Assembly (NCBI RefSeq): GCF_026210795.1
Contig: NC_089451.1
Coordinates: 3,580,001-3,644,000, forward strand
Reading direction: 5' to 3'
DNA from: Rhizophagus irregularis
Taxonomy: Eukaryota; Glomeromycota; Glomeromycetes; Glomerales; Glomeraceae
Length of the DNA stretch: 64,000 bases
Within the stretch, counting starts at the first letter, position 1. Each line of letters opens with the position of its first letter. Below, one piece after another: positions 36,181 through 48,310 of this stretch. The notes beneath the pieces were generated by a model that saw only the letters and a list, made by a program, of their open reading frames with translations, was not told the DNA's origin and made no database searches. Position numbers and translations under genes: made by a program.

Positions 36181-36467
36181 GCTTTACCATCTAGGATGAC
36201 CATCTAGCCATTACTGACCCCAAGCGGTATCGTAGAGTGACCACCCGGACAGGAAGTCCCCCCTAAGGTATAGTAGTGACCTTAAGGACAGGACTGCACA
36301 CATGCCAATGGCCTCATAGGGAACATTAGAAGGACACCATGACCCTTAGTTGAAATGTGCAACCTAACCGTACACACTAATTCACCATGATGCAGTCCAA
36401 CTACACTAATCCCTGTACCTTCACGCTATTGGTTGTAGCGTCCGCAGTAAAATCCTTTTTATTTCCG

Positions 36468-36551
36468 TGGTCATGGGAATCGAACCTGCGACCTCACCAT
36501 ACTCAGGCTTAATGAGGGTCTCAGTGACTTACCACCAAGATAGGGTGACCA
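36468..36551 (-). repeat. tRNA-like (SINE head-like) module 2
   Basis: On the minus strand the order is TGGTCA (36546-36551), A-box-like TGGTGGTAAGTCA (36525-36537), B-box GGTTCGATTCC (36476-36486) and TGACCA (36468-36473). The two hexamers are complementary, as in an acceptor stem, and the whole is 84 bases, near tRNA size. The T-stem pairs poorly, so it is not a functional tRNA. Located 288 bases downstream of the LINE ORF2 stop. Confidence 0.6.
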
Positions 36552-36838
36552 ACCCATATATTTAGTGATTATGAGCAAACAGTCTTATGACTTTATCTTT
36601 TATTATTAAATTTAAACGAAAAGTACAATAAACAAATCGAACAATATTACAAATATCAAAATATAGAAAATAAACATAAAAAATAAAAAGAACTAGCTTC
36701 ACGATTCATACAAGTAAAGAAATCTAAACAAAATAAAATTAAGTAAAGAAAAACTAAACTATTACAGAAACGCATACCCCATCTTTACCCGAAGGCCAGT
36801 GTGAGTCAACTATCCAGCATGTCCTAAGATCCAATCCG

Positions 36839-39800
36839 TTACCAAAAAGAAATCCTAAGTAGAGGCTGAACTGTTAAGCGGCGCCAAAAATCCAAATGTG
36901 AAATCCAAGATCCTCCACGGATTATAGAAGAGGAAACCCAAGAAACCCAGGAATCCAAGGAAACTGTCGCCAAGGAAGGTGTCGAAGAGTCAAGAGAAAT
37001 GTTAGAGGAAGGACGAGGAATAGAAGAAGGCCCAAGAGCTGACGATTTCATTTTTTTTGTAATGCCTTGAGCTAATTCCCAATGATGAAAGAAAATGGAA
37101 CGGCACAACCAGATTTGGACATAAAGGTCAAAATGAAAGTCGTGCAAAGGTGTATCTAAGATAGACCATATGGCAAGTGAAGAAAAATAATTTCCAAGAA
37201 ATTCTGTAAGGGATATCGGTATAAGTCCTCGTGCTAGTCTCAGGCAAGAAAATGAAGGAGGGTCACAATTCCAACAATCAAGAGCCATAAATTCAGCAGC
37301 AAAAGAGTCCGGTAAAGGTATTAAAGATGACGCGGAAAGGAATTTGTCAAGATAATTAGTCTGGAGAGCCAATAGAAGTGTTTTAAAAGTATATAAAGGG
37401 CTAAATTCCGGTAAGATATAAGGACAAGTCCACAAGTGATCTAAAGTTTCAGGGGAAGAGTTACATTGAGGACAAAGCCAACTCGGATTATAAAGGTAAG
37501 GCTTTCGTCTCTGAAGAGTTGTAAGCGTTGGAAGCATATCTAAAAGTAATTTGATACGGAAACCACAAAACTCGGAACGGCCATTCCGATGAGAGGCAAA
37601 TTGTTTATTGTTATTGAGACAAAATTTGGTGCAAGCCCAATCAATATCAGAAGTTGAAGAATAGGAATTAAATCTTGGTAAAACAGCAAGAGTTAGGAGA
37701 CTTTTAGCGTCAAAAATATCTCTAATAAATTTCCGGATGTTCATATCCACAGGTAAGGAATTAAATTGTAAGATGCAAGGAGCCATCAATTCCGATGGTG
37801 GACAAGAAGAAAGATGTGAGTCAGTATGAGCAGCCTTGGCTAATGCATCCACATGATTATTCAAAGGGTCGTCAGCATGAGCAGGAACCTTGATCAAGGT
37901 AACATCCAGATTTTTTTGCAACATAATAGTGCGTATGGAGGACCACAAAAGGTGGTTGAATTCTTTAAGCATTCTGGGAATAAAAGGAGCATCCACATAT
38001 AAAGACCATAAAGAAAGTAATTGAGCACAATCAGTGGCGACAGTAATCTTTGAATTCTGAGGAAGGGAGTCCAATCCGTGTAATAAAGCAAAAACTTCTG
38101 AACGTAAAGCAGAAGGAAAAATGGAAGAGATGATATTATAATGGGATTCCAAAATAAATCCATCAGAATCTATAGCAGTCCATGCATAAGCCATCGAGGA
38201 TACCGGATGACTAGAAGGAGGAAGGAAGGAACCATCAATATAAAGGGTAAACACTGAAGAAGGAAGTTGGATATCAGAAATCCTAAGCACTAGTTCATTC
38301 GTAGGAGGTAAGCGAACCGGAGCAAAAAGATGAAATAGTAAAAGAGATTTGGCATAGCCTAACGAGGCAGAAAGTGAAACCGAACGAGTATCCGCATGTA
38401 TATAAGTACGAGGTTTCGTAGGATAACGGATCAAACTTGATAACGGAACGTAAGAGAAACATCCTTCAGAGGGACATCGTTTAATCAAAGTCCTAGAGGT
38501 AGAGGATCGCAGAATAGCAGAGGCACAACCTTGGCATGCAGTAAATCCAGAAAGTAAATCATCAACCGATGACGCAATCCAATGTGAAATAAGAGCTTCA
38601 TTACGTGGAGCAGGATAGGTAGTAATCACACGGCCAACGAGGAAAGAGTTAGTATTGCGATTAAAGGAAATAGCCCATTGAGGGTTAAACCAATAATTTC
38701 GACTAATATCTATAAAAGAGATAGAAGCTACGGTATGAGAACTAGGAATTCTAAATTGTTGTAAAATAAAAAAAGAAGGTGAATTAGGAATAACAATAAG
38801 ATTGAACAAATAATTAAACCAAGCAGGCACAGATCCTTTGTTCGATACTCGATTAAGAAAGCGTAAATCTTTCCACGAGAGGAGTCGAGAGCCACACGGC
38901 GTAGTCAGTTGAGCAAGGAAACGAGTGCTGAAATTTTGCCGGACACTTTTCATGGAAGTAAATAAATCTTTTGGTAAAATAGACCAGAGTGGAATCGCCG
39001 GACGTAAATCTTTCCTCGGAAATCGGAACATTAAAGACCACGTGAAATTTAATCGAGAAGAGAACAATAAAGAATTGAATAAAGAATGTGTTCGCAGGGA
39101 AAAGGTATGAGACCATGGTTCTAAATCTATAGTAGAGGGACAGGCATCACAATCCAAAAATCCTTGGAGATAGGTAATCATATAGTTGGCAAAAGGCTTA
39201 TATGAAGGGTGAGAAAAAATTCTTTGCCATGAAGCCACATGAGATGATAGAAATCGACCAAACGCTTGTTGGATAGAGAACGGCAACAGTGTGAAAAGCG
39301 CAGAGAGAGGAGTGACTGAGGCCAAACCAGCCTTCTGTCGAATAAGAGAAAGCATAGGAGAAACCATGCGATTAATGGTGGATTCAGCAAATAATGTGGA
39401 TTGTAGGCGAAACTCTAGCCTCGGAAGTAAAACAACATTATAAAGATAGGCCACGTGTTGTGCCAAAAGTTTTTTAGGATTAAGTAAAGCAGCCATATCT
39501 TTGACCATGGAAACAGTTTGGTTGTGAACAAAACGAGAAGAAGCCGAAAGATTAAACCAAACACCTAAAAATCGAAAAGATGTAGATAAGGCTAATGCCT
39601 TTAAAGTAAGGGTATGAGATATAATTAAAGGGGATGGAGAAAGATCAAACACAATAGTTTGAGAAAATTGTTCAGAAGAAAGAAGGATATATTTTGCTGA
39701 ATTTGCTTGAGTATTATTTAAAGTATAAAATTCAGCAGTAATGGAAAGGCGATCTTCAATTCCTCGTTTAGATGAAGCAATTAAAGTAGAATCATCCATA

Positions 39801-42318
39801 AATGTAATATGCGAAACAGGAAGATTGTGTTGTTCATATTCAATTGGAGAATAATCCAATAATGCAGAAGATTTCAAAATAAAGGGATCACAAGCTTCTC
39901 GATTAAGTGTGGTAAGCAAAGGATCCAAGTAAATAACCCATAATAATGGAGAAATGATTTCACCCTGGTCAATACCAATTCTAACTCTATATCCAGAAGT
40001 ATCACCATGATGGGTAATAATTTTGTTATTACGTCTTGTAAAAAGGTTGATGATAAATTTAATCAATAAAGATGGTATATGCAGACGGATTAAAGCTAAT
40101 CTGAGCATGTTTAAATCAATTGAGTCAAAGGCCTTAGAAATGTCCTGAGAAACAATCCATAATTCTTGGTCATCGCTTTTATCAAAGCGTCGTTGATGAA
40201 TAATAGCATCGAGCATTTTAATAGGAATGTCAGTGGAACCGCCTGGCAATCCAGCAAAATTACCACCTTGGAGTACATGGTTGTCAGCTAGGATTTTTGA
40301 AAGACGAGTTGTAACGACCTTAACCACACATTTTCGTACAGTTTCCAACAAAGTGATAGGTCGCGTATTTTTCAATTGGGCGTCAAATTCATGAGGTTTT
40401 GGAATGGGATAAACAAGCGCTTCACGCCAATCGGCAGGAATATCTCCATGAGTAAGACAAGCATTTGCTAATACAAGGGACAAATTGAAAGCTTCTCCAG
40501 TTAAATGTTTGAGCATCTCATAAGTGATCTTGGAAGGACCGGAGGCTTTATTATTAGGCATAGAATTGAGAGTGTTCTTCCATTCATCGGCCAGAATAGG
40601 AGACATGACCGAGTTGTATAATGACGAATCAATATCAGGAAGAGGAGTATACGCACGTTGCCATCGTGGAGAAAATGAATCTGTAGAAGAATACAGGACC
40701 AAAGGAGGAGTAACAACTGATTGGAAATGTTTGATAGCCGCTTGTTTGATATCCAAAGGATCAGTAAGAAGAGTGGGTTTAGAGTCAATTACAACCAAAA
40801 CTCTGTCAAGAACGATAGAGCGATGTTCCACTGATAGGGCTGAAGAAATAAAAGAGCCCGGAGACGTAGAGAAATGTTCATCTCTAAGAGCAGTATAATA
40901 TTCAATGGAATCTGCACGATGTTGATGAAGTTGCGTGGAGAGATAGGCAGAGACCAAAGTTTTTTGCGAACGCAAAAATTTGATAAAAGCAGGAAGGGGT
41001 GACGTACTATAAATAGGTATAGTATAATCTTTTAAAAGAGATTTGAGAAGAGTTAATTGTGTAGACAAAGAATTAATCATCTGTGAGATTTGAGCTGGAC
41101 GACTAGGCCGAGACGTGGTCAATTTGAACAATAATCTATCTAGGAATTTGTTGATAGCAATAAGCATCGTAAGCTCAGGAGGATAATTATGGTGATGGGT
41201 ATTGGAAACATGTTGAAATGGTAGGGAATCAATGGCACCACCAAGAATAGAACGTTTAAGAGCGTGCCAAAGTTTGTCCAAAGAAAGAACTGAGAGTGAA
41301 GATATGGAAGGGTGGTGTATGGTCAAATATAACTCAAGACGCGAGTTAACTTCAATGGAAAATTTATCCCAAATGTCTTCATTCAAATTTTTATAAAGAA
41401 AGATGGTACGTTGTTCGCTTTTTTGTTTTAATCTAGCTTTAGCTAAAATAGCAAAACAAGAGCTAAAATCAAAGGCCGTTATAAGTACACGATGATCAGT
41501 AAATTGATTATCATTCAACTTAGGGCAAGTATCAACATGAGAGAAAAGACCAGGAGCAGGAAATCCAGGGGATGACCAAATATAATCAAGTCTTGAAGAA
41601 CCATTCTGATGATAAAAGGTGGGATTAGGACCTGAAATTGAAGAAATATGGGATTGATGATCCGTAAAGTATCAAGAAGAGAGTGATCGTAAAATTTTTA
41701 AATGATGTTGAGGAAGATGTGAATGTGAAATTTCATCTGCATTAAAATCACCAAGGATGACTACGTGATAGTTATTAGAGCGGGCTTTATCAAGCCATAA
41801 ATTTAGTTGAGCAAAAATGGCATCACGTTCTTTGTAATGAATAGAGTGATAAGGAGGAATGTAAACTGAAATAATGGAAATTTTAGTTTGATGAAAAAAA
41901 AGATCTAATTTTAAAAGACGACCTTTCCAGGGATCAATCTTCTGAACATGTTTATGTAAAGGATGACGAAGTAAAAGACCAACACCATCATGTGGTCATG
42001 AATTAGAAGGGGAAGGAGCCCAATAGGACTTAAAACTATATAAGGAATGTTCATTTTGATAAATAAATTTAGCACCAGAAGAAGTGAGGCGAGTATCATT
42101 TAAAGATAAAACGCCAAAGGAAGAATGCAAAAAATAATTTAACAAATGCAATTGTCGGACAGGGGAACACAAACCATTAACATTGATTTGTCCAAAGTTA
42201 ATAAGAGGAGAAGAAAAAGAAGGAGAAGAAAATTTAGAAGAACTATTATTATTAAGTATCGCACTATTAGGGGGTGAAATCCCTGTAATACACCCGATAC
42301 AGATTGGTATTCAATCAT
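36839..42318 (-). pseudogene. LINE ORF2 (copy 1): endonuclease, reverse transcriptase, RNase H; N-terminal part broken
   Basis: The intact start is ATG 42316-42318, overlapping the ORF1 stop by eight bases. A lost C in a C-run at about 42271-42275 (five here, six in copy 2) shifts the frame. Two TGA codons then interrupt the endonuclease part, near 41998 and 41670. From 41518 to 36839 the frame is open for 1559 residues. The APE-type endonuclease region has INFGQINVNGL, ILGDFNADE and a terminal TDHR. The reverse transcriptase has SQDISKAFDS (about residues 457-466) and FMDDS (573-577). RNase H has YIDGSF, RSEVFALL, ATDCAQ and HVDALAKA (about 1090-1230), so all four acidic residues are present. 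A CX2CX8HX3C zinc motif follows near 1349-1364. This order fits RNase H-bearing LINEs of the I/Tad type; the clade is not certain. Confidence 0.88.
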
Positions 42319-44429
42319 TGGAAGGGGAGGGTTTTGAGGGAGAGAAGGAGTCCAATTTTTCCATAATCGAACCAAGTTGGACAGAAAGATTCTTTTGTGT
42401 AGTGGTGACATTAAAAATTTCCGATTGCAAACGAGAAGTGTCAGCACCGGGAGCAACATTAGTAGGTCGGGAGATAGGTAAAGGGACGTGTCTTCTTGAT
42501 AGAATAGAGTTAGAATCCAGAGCTGAGAAGGAAGCATCAGGGGAAACGTCCATAAGAAAAGAAGAGGTATTGGGAGGAAGATTGAATCCAGAATTCATGT
42601 CTTGGGTTGGAGCATCATCCCATCCATTATTATAAGAATGAGTATAATTTTCATGATCATCCTGAGGCGAATGCAATTCAGAGTCGCCAGGGGCGTCATA
42701 ATTCATCATTGATTCCAGCTCAGATAGTCTATATTCATGAGCTGTAATAGTGTCATTCATCCAAGAGACTGTTTCCTCTAGAGTGTGGAGGGTGGTAGCA
42801 ATCTCTTTGATCTGTGCCTTTAATTCATCAACAACATGTTGAGGAAGCGTAGGGGCAGGATTGTTAGATGAAGAAGTAGGGTGTATAAAACTGATAGGAT
42901 GAGGTCTGTGTGGAGGTTGAGCAGAACCAGAAGAATTATCATTGTTCCTGGAATTATTATTATTGTTGGTTCTGTTGTTACTTCGTGAAGTGTTGGGACG
43001 AGAAGTGTTATTAATATTGTTGTTGTTGGAACGGAATGAAGAGGAATTATTATTGCGGGATCTAGAGTTGGAACGCGATCTTGAACGGGAATTGGAATTG
43101 TCACGTGATTGGCGCGAATCCTGACGACCACGTCTCCCGGTCCCAGGCATTGAAACGCGAATAAAGCTTGTTGAGGCGATCGTCCACTTTCCGTGTGGGA
43201 CGAGGATTACATACAGAGGGAGAACATCCAGGACGCCCACAAACATGGCATAAAGTTTGTGCTTCATTGGGAGGGTGCCATGTTAATCCTTTGCCGCGGA
43301 AAGCCACGGTCATTTCTTTGGCAGCTTCAAGAGATTCGAACGAGGAGAAATTCAAATACACATAGGGTTTAGGCTTGTATGAGCTGATAGACAAAGGAAC
43401 ATTAAGAGCCTTAGCATTAACTTGAGTAGCAATTTCTATCAGATCAGCTTCTTTAATATTCTTGGGGATGCCGGCAAGGATAGCAACATGTTCTCTGCGG
43501 CTATCGCGTTGGGATTTTGAATAAGACACCGGGCAGACGCGTAAAGAATTACCAAGGCAAATGATCGCCCAAATATCATGAAATTGGGTAATTGCGTCCG
43601 CGGAGGAAAACTGGATATGTCCATTGTAGTAATGTTTACGAGGAGTAAGTTTGCACTTGATTACAGTGCCATATCGGGAAAAGGCCTGACGGACTTGAGT
43701 CTCGGTAAGGAAAAGTGGGATATCAGTAACAAACAAAGACTTCGCTTCGTCATTGAGTTTGGCATCTGCAGGGAAATAATAAATAAAGGCTAAATTGAGA
43801 AGTTCTGCACGTGGTGAACTGACACAATCGGTATAATCGTGCTGATCATTAAAGAAGACAAGGATCTTTTTGTTATCGCCTGATCCATCACAGCGTTCAC
43901 GGGCGCCATAAGAGGAATAGCGGGAGAGTGAGCAATCCACTTCGTCACACATGGAGCGATTGGTGGTGAATTTAGTTGTGAACGCGTCAGGCACGTCGCG
44001 TAAATATGCCGCAGCATAATAACGAGATGGAGCGGATTTTATAGCAGCAGCGTTACCATCGGGGGATGGTCGTCGTTCAGGGACATCGAAGGCAACAGTT
44101 TTGCCTTTACCATTGGTGTTAGTGGGAGCATGGATAGAAGCGTCAACAGTTTCAACAGGAGTAGTAGTATTTTGAGGAGAGGTAATCACTTGGACTTTGT
44201 TGACAGGAAGACCAGAAGGAACGGAAGAAGTAAGGGTGGGAGCAGGAGCAGAGGGCGAAGTTATATCAACATTCATAGCATCATCAGTGACAATACGTGA
44301 ACGTTTATTAGGTGCGCCAGCGGTAGTCGTGGGAGACAAAGGTCGGTCTTCAGAAGGAGTAGAAGTAGTAGGACGTGGTGGCGGCGGAATATCTGGGTTA
44401 ATAACAGAAGGAGCTGGAGGTGTAGACAT
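42311..44429 (-). pseudogene. LINE ORF1 (copy 1), frameshifted
   Basis: The start is ATG 44427-44429 (MSTPPAPSVINP). The frame is open to about 43130, where a 4-base insertion relative to copy 2 (in the segment after YSRFNA) throws it out. The remainder continues in another frame to the TGA at 42311-42313. Content matches copy 2: Pro/Ser/Thr-rich N-terminus, two RRM-like domains, a CHVCGRPGCSPSVC zinc knuckle, an Arg/Ser- then Asn-rich stretch, a coiled coil and a conserved C-terminal tail ending SPSND. The product would be the RNA-binding partner of ORF2. Confidence 0.87.
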
Positions 44430-45493
44430 AGTAGAAGCTCAGTAAAGAGGAAGGCAACTGAAGAAATATTAGTATTTAGAACGAGCACTAGAAATTTTCG
44501 AACGAAAATTTCAAAAATAAATTTTTATTAGTATTTTCAAAAATTCAGGAAAGAGTTGCGATGATCCTCATATATTTGGTGATTATAAAGAGATGTGACT
44601 ATATAAAAAATTTCTTATATTTGTATAACATAATTCCGGCCAAAAATTAACATAATTTTAGCCAGAATTATACTTAAAACTTTATTGTATCGTAACTTCG
44701 CCAATATTAATCGTAGAGAGATGATCTTACCGCCATTCGATTCGTCTTGATGAGACGGTTCTAATGGTATAAAATACATCGAAATCCAATCACTAGATTA
44801 ATTTCTGAAATTAAAAAAATATTAATGGTTTTTGTGTAATAACTCTGCCAATATTGATCCTAGAAAGACGATCTTACTACCATTCGATTCGTCTTGATGA
44901 GACGAATCTAATGGTATAAGATACATCGAAACCCAATCACTAGATCAATTTCCGAAATTAAAAAATATTAAATGGTTTTTAAGTAATAACTCCGTCAATA
45001 TTGATCACAGAGAGATGAGCTTACCACCATTCGATTCGTCTCGATGAGGCGATTCCAACGAGCTATAAATCGTCTTTTTACAATCACTAGGTACTGAGAA
45101 TTCTAGCAAAATGTTAAATGGCGCAGTAAACGTAAATCAAGAAATATTATAATGCCGATGTTTAACATTTTGTTGAATAACTCGTCAGCCAGTGATCTGA
45201 AAAGGATAAAACTACCACCATTCAATTCGTCTCAGTGAGACGATTCTAACAAGCTATGATACATCTTTGTACGATTATTAGATGCCAAGTTATTTAATAT
45301 ATTCTTTATATAACTGTGATTATAAACGGTTCTTTTTAATATAAGATTTTTGAGGATAGGTGTGATAGTGACTATAGATAGATTGTGACTATATAGGATA
45401 GATTTTAATAATAAAGTGTTTTGAACATTCAACTGGTGTGATTATATAGTAGAATGTGACTATAACGGGAGTGACTATAGAGGAAGTTGACTG
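44430..45493 (-). promoter_or_regulatory. LINE 5' region (copy 1) with about four imperfect repeat units
   Basis: Read on the minus strand from the CAGTCAACT tip, the palindromic word GTCTC(A/C)..GAGACGAATCGAATGG (in pieces: GTCTCA, GAGACGAATCGAATGGTGG) recurs about every 135-160 bases, near 45240, 45040, 44895 and 44750. Each is followed by a GATCAATATTGGC-like tract and an AGTTATTAC tract. The resemblance is to the tandem promoter monomers at the 5' end of some LINEs. The same set is found in copy 2. Confidence 0.7.
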
Positions 45494-45613
45494 TAGTTGC
45501 TATATATATTAGTTTATTATAAAGATTCATAATTTATATTTGAAACATGCAATACAATTATATAAAATTAATTTGCATTATTTACAATATATACTAATAA
45601 ATAATAAAAATTT

Positions 45614-46718
45614 TAGTTAATTTCCTCCTGATGCGTAAAATCACCATTACTCTGATCATTGCCTTTATTATTTTTATTTGCTGAGTCACCATCTGTTTCG
45701 TCTTCACTACTTTCGTTACTAGTAACTTTATGGTAATTCCCAAGTTCTTCAATTATAATAGATTTGGTAGTATTTACTGAGATTTCTTTAGAAGTAGAAA
45801 GATAATCCTACAATATTATTTAATATAAAATATATTGTACACCAAATAATGGCATTATAATCATTACATACCAAATAAACTTCATATCGTTTTCACAAAA
45901 AATTATCACTAATCGATATTTTTGGATGATTTGGATTTAATACAACTTCACATACAGCTAAAGTAAAAGCAGTATCTTTTCAGAAGTCTTTTTTTTGCCC
46001 CATGCTCTATTATTTATCGCTTGAATATATAAAAGAGAACCATCATCATCAGCTTCAAATAAGCATTGAAATGCTCTTTTAGTTTTACGTAATTTTTTAA
46101 ATTCATGAATAGCTTCAGCTGAAGCAGTTGTATTTATTTGAATCAACCAGTCATTACCAAAGATATCAAACATTGCAGTATGAACATCTTTGGCTTTATC
46201 ATAACGGCGACTTTTAATAATTTCATTGCACTAAAATAAAGATAATTAGAATTCATAATTTAATATTAATGTAATAACATGTAAATAAATAAAACTTACT
46301 AGTGATTCAATTCGTCCTGAATAGATATGCATCCATTGGGGTCTATGTTTCTCAATATAACCAGGTTTATCCTGTTTGAGTATATCTTCAAAACTCTTTT
46401 GAAATGCAGCTTAATCCAGATAAATACTAAGAATAGGTAATTGGAACTTGCATGTTTTTGATGCTAAATTCTAAAAAATATTAAAATGTGTATTAATTTA
46501 GCGAAAAAATAAATAAAATAACAAATTATATATACCTTTCAATAAGAATTTTCAGGAATCATTAATTGATCAACTTTTTCTGAAATTCCACTTAATTGCT
46601 CTTTAATTTCTTTATAAAACACGGTTTGCTTATTTTTGATATCATACACTGTTTGAAATAATTCCTTATTTTGATTCAAGCAAGTTTTTAAACCTTCTAG
46701 AAGATGGTAATCTGTTAT
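45614..46718 (-). pseudogene. Unidentified multi-exon gene, broken
   Basis: In mRNA order: about 46543-46718 (DYHLLEGLKTCLNQNK to IPENSY, then TGA), about 46302-46473 (CKFQLPILSIYLD, TAA, then DILKQDKPGYIEKHRPQW), 46231 down to about 45870 (CNEIIKSRRYDKAKDVH, FDIFGNDWLIQINTTASAEA, then a frame change and two stops, LAVCEVVLNPNHP), and 45614-45808 (acidic C-terminus ending HQEEN and TAA). Splice-like GT/AG sites lie at the block borders. Stops and the frame change show decay. I do not recognise the family. The sequence looks like a host protein with a mixed alpha/beta core and an acidic tail; it lies next to the 5' end of LINE copy 1. Confidence 0.5.
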
Positions 46719-47865
46719 AAAAAAATCAAATCATATGGGCCAATCCTTGGAATCTAATTTTTTTACACAAAAATAATTTATTAAAGCAAATATAAATTAT
46801 CATTCATATAAGAATAATAAATTTATACCAGATAATGCAAAAAAAACTAATTAATTATATAATTTTTAATTTTTTTTTAATATAAGATATCATTAAAATT
46901 TAAAAGATCAAATATAACTCTCATGACAAAATCATTGATAATTCTTCGTAGAAATAAGCTATACAAATAAATTTACATTTATTTGAAAGAGAAAATCGAG
47001 ATCTATCTAATGAATCTAAAATCAAGTGAATTGAATCACTAGTTGTTCAGTAATCACATTCAGTATATTATTGAATTTTATCTAAATTTGATCATTAATT
47101 ACTTCACATATAGTAATTCAATTTGAATGATCTTTGCTCCCTAAGGTGATGCCAACTTTTATCTTTAAAATAAATTTAAAATAATTCGTTTAATATATGT
47201 AGATGTTTAGGAATCATCAATTATATTATTAATATAAAATTTTATAAATTTGATAAAATCTGATATAAAAAAATTTATTAAATACCTGTAGATGCAAGCT
47301 ACACAAATGAAATTATATTCATTTGAAAGAGAAAATTGAGGTCTATCTAATAAGCCTAAAATTGAATGAATTGAATCACTGGATTGTGAATAATTACGCC
47401 TAATATATTTATTTTTAATTTTTAAATTTGATTTGACTTTGATCGTTAATTACGCCTCATCCAGTGATCCAATTTTCCTGATCTTTGATTCTTACGATAG
47501 AGCAAATTCTCAGCTTTCAAATGAATGTAAAATGATGACGTTAGCATATCTCCAGGAATAATAATGCACGATTTTGTCATCTGCATAAAGTCCGATCTGA
47601 AAATTTTATTTCTTACTAAAAAATGCTTTCATAAGAGAATCCCAAATTCTTTTACTTTATTTAAAAGATTTTATTTGCCATTTAAGGATTTTAGTAGAAC
47701 AAATCTAATAAAATAATTTTAAAAGATAAAAAACAAATATATAATTAGTTATTTTGAAAAAAAAAGAATATCTTATTATTCATTTTACAACTATTTTACA
47801 TCATAATTATTTTTTATTTGCATGTATTTTTTACAAAGAAAAAACAATAAATTAACACAGGTCGA
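46719..47865. other. AT-rich spacer with a diverged direct duplication
   Basis: Two related segments of about 200 bases begin near 46964 and 47296, 332 bases apart. They share words such as TTTGAAAGAGAAAAT, TCTATCTAAT and GATC(A/G)TTAATTAC. No coding sequence is convincing. TAA at 47863-47865 is the left target duplication of element 4. Confidence 0.6.
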
Positions 47866-47875
47866 AAAGTGTCAA

Positions 47876-48165
47876 ATCAGTCACCAATCAGTCACCAATC
47901 GGGTGCCTGATTGATGCCTGATTGATGCCTGATTTTACTAATCTGATACCAATCAGGCTGCCCGATTGATACCTGATTTCTGCCAAAATCTGACACCAAT
48001 CAGTCACCTATCAGGCTGCCTGATTGTTGACAGATAGGTGACAGATTTATGACCGATTGGTAACCGATTGGTGACAGATTGGTGACAGATTGGTGACAGA
48101 TTGGTGACAGATTGGTGACAGATTGGTAACCGATTGGTAACCGATTGGTGACCGATTGGTGATGA
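47876..48165. repeat. Left subterminal repeats of element 4
   Basis: First CAGTCACCAAT in plus orientation, then the tandem 12-mer TTGGTGACAGAT (at least five perfect units around 48066-48125), then TTGGTAACCGAT variants. Such clustered subterminal words in CACTA elements are transposase-binding sites in known cases; here that is inference. Confidence 0.8.
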
Positions 48166-48179
48166 ATAATAGTTAATTT

Positions 48180-48310
48180 TATGGTCAATCGATGGTCAAT
48201 TTATAGTCAATCAATGGTAAATTAATGGTCAATTTATGGTCAATTTATGGTCAATTTATGGTCAATTTATGGTCAATTTTATGGTCAATTTATGGGTCAA
48301 TTTATGGTCA
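48180..48310. repeat. Tandem repeat of GGTCAATTTAT, about 11 bp
   Basis: About ten units with small variations (GGTCAATTTAT, GGTCAATCGAT, GGTAAATTAAT). It directly follows the left subterminal repeats and does not recur at the right end. Confidence 0.85.

Larger units (their letters stand above)
35497..45493. mobile_element. 10-kb unit: LINE bounded by pogo/Tc1-like inverted terminal repeats (copy 1)
   Basis: The left end reads CAGTCAACTCTCTTTATAGT and the right end, inverted, CAGTCAACTTCCTCTATAGT, followed by CAC on both. TA flanks both ends (35495-35496 and 45494-45495). CAGT tips with TA duplications are the signature of Tc1/mariner-pogo elements. Between them lie, on the minus strand, a 5' region with repeats, LINE ORF1, LINE ORF2, an AT-rich 3' region, and about 1 kb of GC-richer sequence with two tRNA-promoter-like modules. 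A second copy from 60613 starts at exactly the same tip next to a TA. Whether the whole unit moved as a DNA transposon is inference. Confidence 0.7.

Noticed and set aside
36079-36551. Functional tRNA genes
   Set aside because: Box spacing is too wide in one module and the T-stem does not pair in the other; no complete cloverleaf could be drawn.
13585-42318. Reassigned UGA codon explaining the many in-frame TGAs
   Set aside because: Stops also include TAA and TAG, frameshifts accompany them, and host-type genes at 1-8.6 kb have no internal TGA. Aligned homologous codons are Arg, pointing to CGA to TGA mutation.
42942-43365. Plus-strand frames opposite LINE ORF1
   Set aside because: Antisense of a region with clear RRM, zinc-knuckle and Arg/Ser features on the minus strand, conserved in copy 2.
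47880-48310. CRISPR-like array
   Set aside because: Units are 11-12 bases, contiguous and without unique spacers; the setting is eukaryotic and inside CACTA-type tips.
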